A stretch of DNA of 64,000 bases, from assembly GCA_037783545.1 (NCBI GenBank), contig JBBELK010001397.1, forward strand, positions 1 to 64,000. Reading direction: 5' to 3'. This document shows positions 1 through 9,417 of this stretch, piece by piece. The position numbers and the translations under genes were made by a program. The notes under the pieces were generated by a model. It did no database searches and was not told where the DNA came from. It saw only the letters and a program-made list of their open reading frames with translations. The DNA is from Henricia sp. BOLD:AAB3569 (taxonomy: Eukaryota; Echinodermata; Asteroidea; Spinulosida; Echinasteridae). The stretch's first letter is position 1. Each line of letters opens with the position of its first letter.

Positions 1-121
1 GACAAGTGCGGAATATATACAGTTTGGAGCATGCAAAATTTGAAGTTGGTTGGAAAATTCCTTGATTTCCAAATTTGCCGGCATTTGGGACACACTTTGA
101 CCTAATTCCCGTCACAATCTG

Positions 122-131
122 GGGTGAGTCA
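122..131 (+). promoter_or_regulatory. GGGTGAGTCA: AP-1-like palindrome overlapping a splice-donor-like motif
   Basis: TGAGTCA (125-131) matches the AP-1/GCN4 family consensus exactly and is present in nearly every monomer. The overlapping GGTGAGT also resembles a strong 5' splice site on the plus strand. Both are short motifs that occur by chance, but here they are repeated more than 200 times. GGGGAGAGTC units (near 6951, 15147, 20880) lose both. There is no evidence of binding or splicing. Confidence 0.3.
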
Positions 132-137
132 ACGGCC

Positions 138-149
138 GTACAAATGTAC
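138..149. other. GTACA/TGTAC dyad
   Basis: GTACAAATGTAC is a 5-bp inverted repeat with a two-base centre. The fourth base (141) is the most variable site of the monomer and is found as C, G, A or T in different units. Only the C form keeps the dyad perfect, and C is the commonest state. The dyad may be a weak protein-binding site or have no role. Confidence 0.6.
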
Positions 150-181
150 ACCAGCGCGGCGCAGGGTGTCCCAACAGCCAC

Positions 182-197
182 GGTTAGGGGAATAACC
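182..197. other. GGTTA/TAACC dyad
   Basis: GGTTAGGGGAATAACC has 5-bp complementary arms around six bases. It recurs in nearly all units. Some units carry GGTTAGAGG (for example 14388-14396) or lose one G of the G run (2370, 51881, 52427, 53241). The embedded GGTTAGGG resembles one telomere unit but never repeats in tandem here, so I do not read it as telomeric. Confidence 0.5.
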
Positions 198-263
198 ACG
201 CAGCCGAGCTCCGTTTTCCCTAAACTCTGAAATTTCTCCGTCATTTCCCAGCGAAAATCTGTC

Positions 264-313
264 AATTTTGCATGACAAGTGCGGAATATATACAGTTTGG
301 AGCATGCAAAATT
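264..313. other. 11-bp inverted repeat with 28-base spacer, one per monomer
   Basis: AATTTTGCATG at 264-274 is the exact reverse complement of CATGCAAAATT at 303-313. The 28-base spacer (275-302) contains the AT-rich core AATATATAC. The same pair recurs in nearly every unit. Known variants add a single mismatch: GCACAATT in the right arm (for example 29527-29534), GCTTGC in the right arm of units with a GAAAAG spacer start, and ATTATGCATG in the left arm (for example 36341). Single strands could form a hairpin and duplex DNA a cruciform; that is inference from symmetry. It could also be a two-site protein-binding element. No function is shown by the sequence. Confidence 0.85.
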
Positions 314-341
314 TGAAGTTGGTTGGAAAATTCCTTGATTT

Positions 342-361
342 CCAAATTTGCCGGCATTTGG
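342..361. other. Near-palindrome centred on GCCGGC
   Basis: CCAAAT(TT)GCC pairs with GGCATTTGG, giving 9 bp of complementarity with a two-base bulge on one side. A common variant changes TTTGCCGG to TTTTCCGG (for example 5262-5269, 7691-7698), which breaks the centre. That variant travels with particular HOR positions, such as the CAGCGATAATC units, so it is a useful lineage marker. No role can be assigned. Confidence 0.5.
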
Positions 362-2305
362 GACACACTTTGACCTAATTCCCGTCACAATCTGGGGTGA
401 GTCAACGGCCGTACAAATGTACACCAGCGCGGCGCAGGGTGTCCCAACAGCCACGGTTAGGGGAATAACCACGCAGCCGAGCTCCGTTTTCCCTAAACTC
501 TGAAATTTCTCCGTCATTTCCCAGCGAAAATCTGTCAATTTTGCATGACAAGTGCGGAATATATACAGTTTGGAGCATGCAAAATTTGAAGTTGGTTGGA
601 AAATTCCTTGATTTCCAAATTTGCCGGCATTTGGGACACACTTTGACCTAATTCCCGTCACAATCTGGGGTGAGTCAACGGCCGTACAAATGTACACCAG
701 CGCGGCGCAGGGTGTCCCAACAGCCACGGTTAGGGGAATAACCACGCAGCCGAGCTCCGTTTTCCCTAAACTCTGAAATTTCTCCGTCATTTCCCAGCGA
801 AAATCTGTCAATTTTGCATGACAAGTGCGGAATATATACAGTTTGGAGCATGCAAAATTTGAAGTTGGTTGGAAAATTCCTTGATTTCCAAATTTGCCGG
901 CATTTGGGACACACTTTGACCTAATTCCCGTCACAATCTGGGGTGAGTCAACGGCCGTACAAATGTACACCAGCGCGGCGCAGGGTGTCCCAACAGCCAC
1001 GGTTAGGGGAATAACCACGCAGCCGAGCTCCGTTTTCCCTAAACTCTGAAATTTCTCCGTCATTTCCCAGCGAAAATCTGTCAATTTTGCATGACAAGTG
1101 CGGAATATATACAGTTTGGAGCATGCAAAATTTGAAGTTGGTTGGAAAATTCCTTGATTTCCAAATTTGCCGGCATTTGGGACACACTTTGACCTAATTC
1201 CCGTCACAATCTGGGGTGAGTCAACGGCCGTACAAATGTACACCAGCGCGGCGCAGGGTGTCCCAACAGCCACGGTTAGGGGAATAACCACGCAGCCGAG
1301 CTCCGTTTTCCCTAAACTCTGAAATTTCTCCGTCATTTCCCAGCGAAAATCTGTCAATTTTGCATGACAAGTGCGGAATATATACAGTTTGGAGCATGCA
1401 AAATTTGAAGTTGGTTGGAAAATTCCTTGATTTCCAAATTTGCCGGCATTTGGGACACACTTTGACCTAATTCCCGTCACAATCTGGGGTGAGTCAACGG
1501 CCGTACAAATGTACACCAGCGCGGCGCAGGGTGTCCCAACAGCCACGGTTAGGGGAATAACCACGCAGCCGAGCTCCGTTTTCCCTAAACTCTGAAATTT
1601 CTCCGTCATTTCCCAGCGAAAATCTGTCAATTTTGCATGACAAGTGCGGAATATATACAGTTTGGAGCATGCAAAATTTGAAGTTGGTTGGAAAATTCCT
1701 TGATTTCCAAATTTGCCGGCATTTGGGACACACTTTGACCTAATTCCCGTCACAATCTGGGGTGAGTCAACGGCCGTACAAATGTACACCAGCGCGGCGC
1801 AGGGTGTCCCAACAGCCACGGTTAGGGGAATAACCACGCAGCCGAGCTCCGTTTTCCCTAAACTCTGAAATTTCTCCGTCATTTCCCAGCGAAAATCTGT
1901 CAATTTTGCATGACAAGTGCGGAATATATACAGTTTGGAGCATGCAAAATTTGAAGTTGGTTGGAAAATTCCTTGATTTCCAAATTTGCCGGCATTTGGG
2001 ACACACTTTGACCTAATTCCCGTCACAATCTGGGGTGAGTCAACGGCCGTACAAATGTACACCAGCGCGGCGCAGGGTGTCCCAACAGCCACGGTTAGGG
2101 GAATAACCACGCAGCCGAGCTCCGTTTTCCCTAAACTCTGAAATTTCTCCGTCATTTCCCAGCGAAAATCTGTCAATTTTGCATGACAAGTGCGGAATAT
2201 ATACAGTTTGGAGCATGCAAAATTTGAAGTTGGTTGGAAAATTCCTTGATTTCCAAATTTGCCGGCATTTGGGACACACTTTGACCTAATTCCCGTCACA
2301 ATCTG

Positions 2306-4475
2306 GGTGAGTCAACGGCCGTACAAATGTACACCAGCGCGGCGCAGGGTGTCCCAACAGCCACGGTTAGGGAATAACCACGCAGCCGAGCTCCGTTTTC
2401 CCTAAACTCTGAAATTTCTCCGTCATTTCCCAGCGAAAATCTGTCAATTTTGCATGACAAGTGCGGAATATATACAGTTTGGAGCATGCAAAATTTGAAG
2501 TTGGTTGGAAAATTCCTTGATTTCCAAATTTGCCGGCATTTGGGACACACTTTGACCTAATTCCCGTCACAATCTGGGGTGAGTCAACGGCCGTACAAAT
2601 GTACACCAGCGCGGCGCAGGGTGTCCCAACAGCCACGGTTAGGGGAATAACCACGCAGCCGAGCTCCGTTTTCCCTAAACTCTGAAATTTCTCCGTCATT
2701 TCCCAGCGAAAATCTGTCAATTTTGCATGACAAGTGCGGAATATATACAGTTTGGAGCATGCAAAATTTGAAGTTGGTTGGAAAATTCCTTGATTTCCAA
2801 ATTTGCCGGCATTTGGGACACACTTTGACCTAATTCCCGTCACAATCTGGGGTGAGTCAACGGCCGTACAAATGTACACCAGCGCGGCGCAGGGTGTCCC
2901 AACAGCCACGGTTAGGGGAATAACCACGCAGCCGAGCTCCGTTTTCCCTAAACTCTGAAATTTCTCCGTCATTTCCCAGCGAAAATCTGTCAATTTTGCA
3001 TGACAAGTGCGGAATATATACAGTTTGGAGCATGCAAAATTTGAAGTTGGTTGGAAAATTCCTTGATTTCCAAATTTGCCGGCATTTGGGACACACTTTG
3101 ACCTAATTCCCGTCACAATCTGGGGTGAGTCAACGGCCGTACAAATGTACACCAGCGCGGCGCAGGGTGTCCCAACAGCCACGGTTAGGGGAATAACCAC
3201 GCAGCCGAGCTCCGTTTTCCCTAAACTCTGAAATTTCTCCGTCATTTCCCAGCGAAAATCTGTCAATTTTGCATGACAAGTGCGGAATATATACAGTTTG
3301 GAGCATGCAAAATTTGAAGTTGGTTGGAAAATTCCTTGATTTCCAAATTTGCCGGCATTTGGGACACACTTTGACCTAATTCCCGTCACAATCTGGGGTG
3401 AGTCAACGGCCGTACAAATGTACACCAGCGCGGCGCAGGGTGTCCCAACAGCCACGGTTAGGGGAATAACCACGCAGCCGAGCTCCGTTTTCCCTAAACT
3501 CTGAAATTTCTCCGTCATTTCCAGCGAAAATCTGTCAATTTTGCATGACAAGTGCGGAATATATACAGTTTGGAGCATGCAAAATTTGAAGTTGGTTGGA
3601 AAATTCCTTGATTTCCAAATTTGCCGGCATTTGGGACACACTTTGACCTAATTCCCGTCACAATCTGGGGTGAGTCAACGGCCGTACAAATGTACACCAG
3701 CGCGGCGCAGGGTGTCCCAACAGCCACGGTTAGGGGAATAACCACGCAGCCGAGCTCCGTTTTCCCTAAACTCTGAAATTTCTCCGTCATTTCCAGCGAA
3801 AATCTGTCAATTTTGCATGACAAGTGCGGAATATATACAGTTTGGAGCATGCAAAATTTGAAGTTGGTTGGAAAATTCCTTGATTTCCAAATTTGCCGGC
3901 ATTTGGGACACACTTTGACCTAATTCCCGTCACAATCTGGGGTGAGTCAACGGCCGTACAAATGTACACCAGCGCGGCGCAGGGTGTCCCAACAGCCACG
4001 GTTAGGGGAATAACCACGCAGCCGAGCTCCGTTTTCCCTAAACTCTGAAATTTCTCCGTCATTTCCCAGCGAAAATCTGTCAATTTTGCATGACAAGTTC
4101 GGAATATATACAGTTTGGAGCATGCAAAATTTGAAGTTGGTTGGAAAATTCCTTGATTTCCAAATTTGCCGGCATTTGGGACACACATTGACCTAATTCC
4201 CGTCACAATCTGGGGTGAGTCAACGGCCGTACAAATGTACACCAGCGCGGCGCAGGGTGTCCCAACAGCCACGGTTAGGGGAATAACCACGCAGCCGAGC
4301 TCCGTTTTCCCTAAACTCTGAAATTTCTCCGTCATTTCCCAGCGAAAATCTGTCAATTTTGCATGACAAGTGCGGAATATATACAGTTTGGAGCATGCAA
4401 AATTTGAAGTTGGTTGGAAAATTCCTTGATTTCCAAATTTGCCGGCATTTGGGACACACTTTGACCTAATTCCCG
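2306..4475. repeat. Near-consensus monomers with single-base deletions
   Basis: These units match the left block except for four one-base losses in short homopolymers: GGGG to GGG near 2306, GGGG to GGG near 2370, and CCC to CC near 3522 and 3794. A few substitutions also occur (AAGTTCGG near 4096, CACACATTG near 4184). The deletions shift the minus-strand frames here, so the long open frame is broken into pieces. Clean consensus units lie between them (2584-3500). Confidence 0.85.
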
Positions 4476-7400
4476 TCACAATCTGGGGTGAGTCAACGGC
4501 CGTACAAATGTACACCAGCGCGGCGCATGCGCAGGTGTCCCAACAGCCACGGTTAGGGGAATAACCACGCAGCCGAGCTCCGTTTTCCCTAAACTCTGAA
4601 ATTTCTCCGTCATTTCCCAGCGAAAATCTGTCAATTTTGCATGAAAAGTGCGGAATATATACAGTTTGGAGCATGCAAAATTTGAAGTTGGTTGGAAAAT
4701 TCCTTGATTTCCAAATTTGCCGGCATTTGGGACACACTTTGACCTAATTCCCGTCACAATCTGGGGTGAGTCAACGGCCGTACAAATGTACACCAGCGCG
4801 GCGCAGGGTGTCCCAACAGCCACGGTTAGGGGAATAACTACGCAGCCGAGCTCCGTTTTCCCTAAACTCTGAAATTTCTCCGTCATTTCCAAGCGAAAAT
4901 CTGTCAATTTTGCATGACAAGTGCGGAATATATACAGTTTGGAGCATGCAAAATTTGAAGTTGGTTGGAAAATTCCTTGATTTCCAAATTTGCCGGCATT
5001 TGGGACACACTTTGACCTAATTCCCGTCACAATCTGGGGTGAGTCAACGGCCGTACAAATGTACACCAGCGCGGCGCAGGGTGTCCCAACAGCCACGGTT
5101 AGGGGAATAACCACGCAGCCGAGCTCCGTTTTCCCTAAACTCTGAAATTTCTCCGTCATTTCCCAGCGATAATCTGTCAATTTTGCATGACAAGTGCGGA
5201 ATATATACAGTTTGGAGCATGCAAAATTTGAAGTTGGTTGGAAAATTCCTTGATTTCCAAATTTTCCGGCATTTGGGACACACTTTGACCTAATTCCCGT
5301 CACAATCTGGGGTGAGTCAACGGCCGTACAAATGTACACCAGCGCGGCGCAGGGTGTCCCAACAGCCACGGTTAGGGGAATAACCACGCAGCCGAGCTCC
5401 GTTTTCCCTAAACTCTGAAATTTCTCCGTCATTTCCCAGCGAAAATCTGTCAATTTTGCATGACATGTGCGGAATATATACAGTTTGGAGCATGCAAAAT
5501 TGAAGTTGGTTGGAAAATTCCTTGATTTCCAAATTTGCCGGCATTTAGGACACACTTTGACCTAATTCCCGTCACAATCTGGGGTGAGTCAACGGACGTA
5601 GAAATGTACACCAGCGCGGCGCAGGGTGTCCCAACAGCCACGGTTAGGGGAATAACCACGCAGCCGAGCTCCGTTTTCCCTAAACTCTGAAATTTCTCCG
5701 TCATTTTCCCAGCGAAAATCTGTCAATTTTGCATGACAAGTGCGGAATATATACAGTTTGGAGCATGCAAAATTTGAAGTTGGTTGGAAAATTCCTTGAT
5801 TTCCAAATTTGCCGGCATTTGGGACACACTTTGACCTAATTCCCGTCACAATCTGGGGTGAGTCAACGGCCGTAGAAATGTACACCAGCGCGGCGCAGGG
5901 TGTCCCAACAGCCACGGTTAGGGGAATAACCACGCAGCCGAGCTCCGTTTTCCCTAAACTCTGAAATTTCTCCGTCATTTCCAAGCGAAAATCTGTCAAT
6001 TTTGCATGACAAGTGCGGAATATATACAGTTTGGAGCATGCAAAATTTGAAGTGGGTTGGAAAATTCCTTGATTTCCAAATTTTCCGGCATTTGGGACAC
6101 ACTTTGACCTAATTCCCGTCACAATCTGGGGTGAGTCAACGGCCGTAGAAATGTACACCAGCGCGGCGCAGGGTGTCCCGACAGCCACGGTTAGGGGAAT
6201 AACCACGCAGCCGAGCTCCGTTTTCCCTAAACTCTGAAATTTCTCCGTCATTTTCTAGCGAAAATCTGTCAATTTTGCATGACAAGTGCGGAATATATAC
6301 AGTTTGGAGCATGCAAAATTTGTAGTTGGTTGGAAAATTCCTTGATTTCCAAATTTGCCGGCATTTGGGACACACTTTGACCTAATTCCCGTCACAATCT
6401 GGGGTGAGTCAACGGCCGTACAAATGTACACCAGCGCGGCGCAGGGTGTCCCAACAGCCACGGTTAGGGGAATAACCACGCAGCCGAGCTCCGTTTTCCC
6501 TAAACTCTGAAATTTCTCCGTCATTTCCCAGCGAAAATCTGTCAATTTTGCATGACAAGTGCGGAATATATACAGTTTGGAGCATGCAAAATTTGAAGTT
6601 GGTTGGAAAATTCCTTGATTTCCAAATTTGCCGGCATTTGGGACACACTTTGACCTAATTCCCGTCACAATCTGGGGTGAGTCAACGGCCGTACAAATGT
6701 ACACCAGCGCGGCGCAGGGTGTCCCAACAGCCACGGTTAGGGGAATAACCACGCAGCCGAGCTCCGTTTTCCCTAAACTCTGAAATTTCTCCGTCATTTC
6801 CCAGCGAAAATCTGTCAATTTTGCATGACAAGTGCGGAATATATACAGTTTGGAGCATGCAAAATTTGAAGTTGGTTGGAAAATTCCTTGATTTCCAAAT
6901 TTGCCGGCATTTGGGACACACTTTGACCTAATTCCCGTCACAATCTGGGGAGAGTCAACGGCCGTACAAATGTACACCAGCGCGGCGCAGGGTGTCCCAA
7001 CAGCCACGGTTAGGGGAATAACCACGCAGCCGAGCTCCGTTTTCCCTAAACTCTGAAATTTCTCCGTCATTTCCCAGCGAAAATCTGTCAATTTTGCATG
7101 ACAAGTGCGGAATATATACAGTTTGGAGCATGCAAAATTTGAAGTTGGTTGGAAAATTCCTTGATTTCCAAATTTGCCGGCATTTGGGACACACTTTGAC
7201 CTAATTCCCGTCACAATCTGGGGTGAGTCAACGGCCGTACAAATGTACACCAGCGCGGCGCAGGGTGTCCCAACAGCCACGGTTAGGGGAATAACCACGC
7301 AGCCGAGCTCCGTTTTCCCTAAACTCTGAAATTTCTCCGTCATTTCCCAGCGAAAATCTGTCAATTTTGCATGACAAGTGCGGAATATATACAGTTTGGA

Positions 7401-9417
7401 GCATGCAAAATTTGAAGTTGGTTGGAAAATTCCTTGATTTCCAAATTTGCCGGCATTTGGGACACACTTTGACCTAATTCCCGTCACAATCTGTGGTGAG
7501 TCAACGGCCGTAGAAATGTACACCAGCGCGGCGCAGGGTGTCCCAACAGCCACGGTTAGGGGAATAACCACGCAGCCGAGCTCCGTTTTCCCTAAACTCT
7601 GAAATTTCTCCGTCATTTCCCAGCGAAAATCTGTCAATTTTGCATGACAAGTTCGGAATATATACAGTTTGGAGCATGCAAAATTTGAAGTTGGTTGGAA
7701 AATTCCTTGATTTCCAAATTTTCCGGCATTTGGGACACACTTTGACCTAATTCCCGTCACAATCTGGGGTGAGTCAACGGCCGTAGAAATGTACACCAGC
7801 GCGGCGCAGGGTGTCCCAACAGCCACGGTTAGGGGAATAACCACGCAGCCGAGCTCCGTTTTCCCTAAACTCTGAAATTTCTCCGTCATTTCCCAGCGAA
7901 AATCTGTCAATTTTGCATGAAAAGTGCGGAATATATACAGTTTGGAGCATGCAAAATTTGAAGTTGGTTGGAAAATTCCTTGATTTCCAAATTTTCCGGC
8001 ATTTGGGACACACTTTGACCTAATTCCCGTCACAATCTGGGGTGAGTCAACGGCCGTAGAAATGTACACCAGCGCGGCGCAGGGTGTCCCAACAGGCCAC
8101 GGTTAGGGGAATAACCACGCAGCCGAGCTCCGTTTTCCCTAAACTCTGAAATTTCTCCGTCACTTCCCAGCGAAAATCTGTCAATTTTGCATGACAAGTG
8201 CGGAATATATACAGTTTGGAGCATGCAAAATTTGAAGTTGGTTGCAAAATTCCTTGATTTCCAAATTTTCCGGCATTTGGGACACACTTTGACCTAATTC
8301 CCGTCACAATCTGGGGTGAGTCAACGGCCGTAGAAATGTACACCAGCGCGGCGCAGGGTGTCCCAACAGCCACGGTTAGGGGAATAACCACGCAGCCGAG
8401 CTCCGTTTTCCCTAAACTCTGAAATTTCTCCGTCATTTCCAAGCGAAAATCTGTCAATTTTGCATGACAAGTGCGGAATATATACAGTTTGGAGCATGCA
8501 AAATTTGAAGTTGGTTGGAAAATTCCTTGATTTCCAAATTTGCCGGCATTTGGGACACACTTTGACCTAATTCCCGTCACAATCTGGGGTGAGTCAACGG
8601 CCGTACAAATGTACACCAGCGCGGCGCAGGGTGTCCCAACAGACACGGTTAGGGGAATAACCACGCAGCCGAGCTCCGTTTTCCCTAAACTCTGAAATTT
8701 CTCCGTCATTTCCCAGCGATAATCTGTCAATTTTGCATGACAAGTGCGGAATATATACAGTTTGGAGCATGCAAAATTTGAAGTTGGTTGGAAAATTCCT
8801 TGATTTCCAAATTTGCCGGCATTTGGGACACACTTTGACCTAATTCCCGTCACAATCTGGGGTGAGTCAACGGCCGTACAAATGTACACCAGCGCGGCGC
8901 AGGGTGTCCCAACAGCCACGGTTAGGGGAATAACCACGCAGCCGAGCTCCGTTTTCCCTAAACTCTGAAATTTCTCCGTCATTTCCCAGCGAAAATCTGT
9001 CAATTTTGCATGACAAGTGCGGAATATATACAGTTTGGAGCATGCAAAATTTGAAGTTGGTTGGAAAATTCCTTGATTTCCAAATTTGCCGGCATTTGGG
9101 ACACACTTTGACATAATTCCCGTCACAATCTGGGGTGAGTCAACGGCCGTACAAATGTACACCAGCGCGGCGCATGCGCAGGTGTCCCAACAGCCACGGT
9201 TAGGGGAATAACCACGCAGCCGAGCTCCGTTTTCCCTAAACTCTGAAATTTCTCCGTCATTTCCCAGCGAAAATCTGTCAATTTTGCATGAAAAGTGCGG
9301 AATATATACAGTTTGGAGCATGCAAAATTTGAAGTTGGTTGGAAAATTCCTTGATTTCCAAATTTTCCGGCATTTGGGACACACTTTGACCTAATTCCCG
9401 TCACAATCTGGGGTGAG
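4476..9417. repeat. Mixed block of variant monomers
   Basis: This is the first diverse stretch. It holds two units with a five-base insertion (4523-4532 and 9170-9179), the first CAGCGATAATC unit (5044), the first ACGGACGTAG unit (5589), units with G at the four-state site (5863, 6136, 7501, 7774) and two one-base gains (5704, 8094). A run of near-consensus units (6409-7491) sits in the middle and includes GGGGAGAGTC near 6951. I see no clear tandem HOR here, but units 8047-8866 are an early copy of the CACTTCCC module that recurs at 9418, 11329 and 22528. Confidence 0.8.
4523..4532. other. GCGCATGCGC palindromic insertion (twelve sites, plus four variants)
   Basis: The consensus GGCGCAGGG gains TGCGCA, making the perfect 10-bp palindrome GCGCATGCGC. 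Sites start at 4523, 9170, 22279, 31836, 34578, 35692, 36780, 39515, 40346, 41450, 42554 and 51300. At 4523 and 9170 one following G is missing, so the net gain is five bases and the frame shifts. Elsewhere the gain is six. Variant GGCACATGCGC forms occur at 57031, 61405, 62230 and 63874. Most full forms sit in units with GAAAAG. GCGCA directly repeated around one T suggests slippage or template switching. Confidence 0.75.

Larger units (their letters stand above)
129..401. repeat. Reference monomer of the satellite (273 bp)
   Basis: This is the first complete unit and also the commonest form in the window. It is 129/273 GC (47%). The region 126-215 is about 61% GC and contains GCGCGGCGC, while the remainder is about 40% GC with several short A and T runs. 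It has 14 CpG sites against about 15 expected from base composition. Internal symmetry includes an 11-bp inverted repeat with a 28-base spacer (264-313), a dyad at 138-149, a GGTTA/TAACC dyad at 182-197, and a near-palindrome at 342-361 around GCCGGC. The length is divisible by three, so reading frames are preserved from unit to unit. It is longer than one nucleosome footprint, and no internal sub-repeat is visible. Confidence 0.95.
1..2305. repeat. Block of apparently identical monomers
   Basis: The left partial unit, seven full monomers starting at 129, 402, 675, 948, 1221, 1494 and 1767, and most of the eighth (2040) show no difference that I could find by reading. This is the longest run of uniform consensus in the window and suggests very recent amplification of one monomer by single-unit steps. 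It contrasts with the multi-unit HORs further right. An assembly effect, such as copies polished to one consensus, is the main alternative. Confidence 0.85.

Noticed and set aside
183-190. Telomere-like motif GTTAGGGG.
   Set aside because: There is one occurrence per 273 bases, never tandem, and it is better explained as part of the GGTTA/TAACC dyad.
237-256. CENP-B-box-like sequence on the minus strand: TTTCGCTGGGAAATG.
   Set aside because: It shares TTCG and a TGG/AA stretch with the box, but the required A and the CGGG block are not at the core spacing, so it does not meet the known consensus.
285-293. TATA-box-like AATATATAC as a promoter.
   Set aside because: The motif is an AT-rich spacer inside the inverted repeat. 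There is no other promoter element and no gene downstream.
129-368. 79-residue minus-strand frame beginning MCPKCRQ, present in most monomers, with a CxxC pair that might suggest a zinc-binding peptide.
   Set aside because: It is one of three phase-locked frames of a 273-bp repeat, recurs in almost every unit, has no recognisable domain or expression signal, and changes freely with monomer variants.
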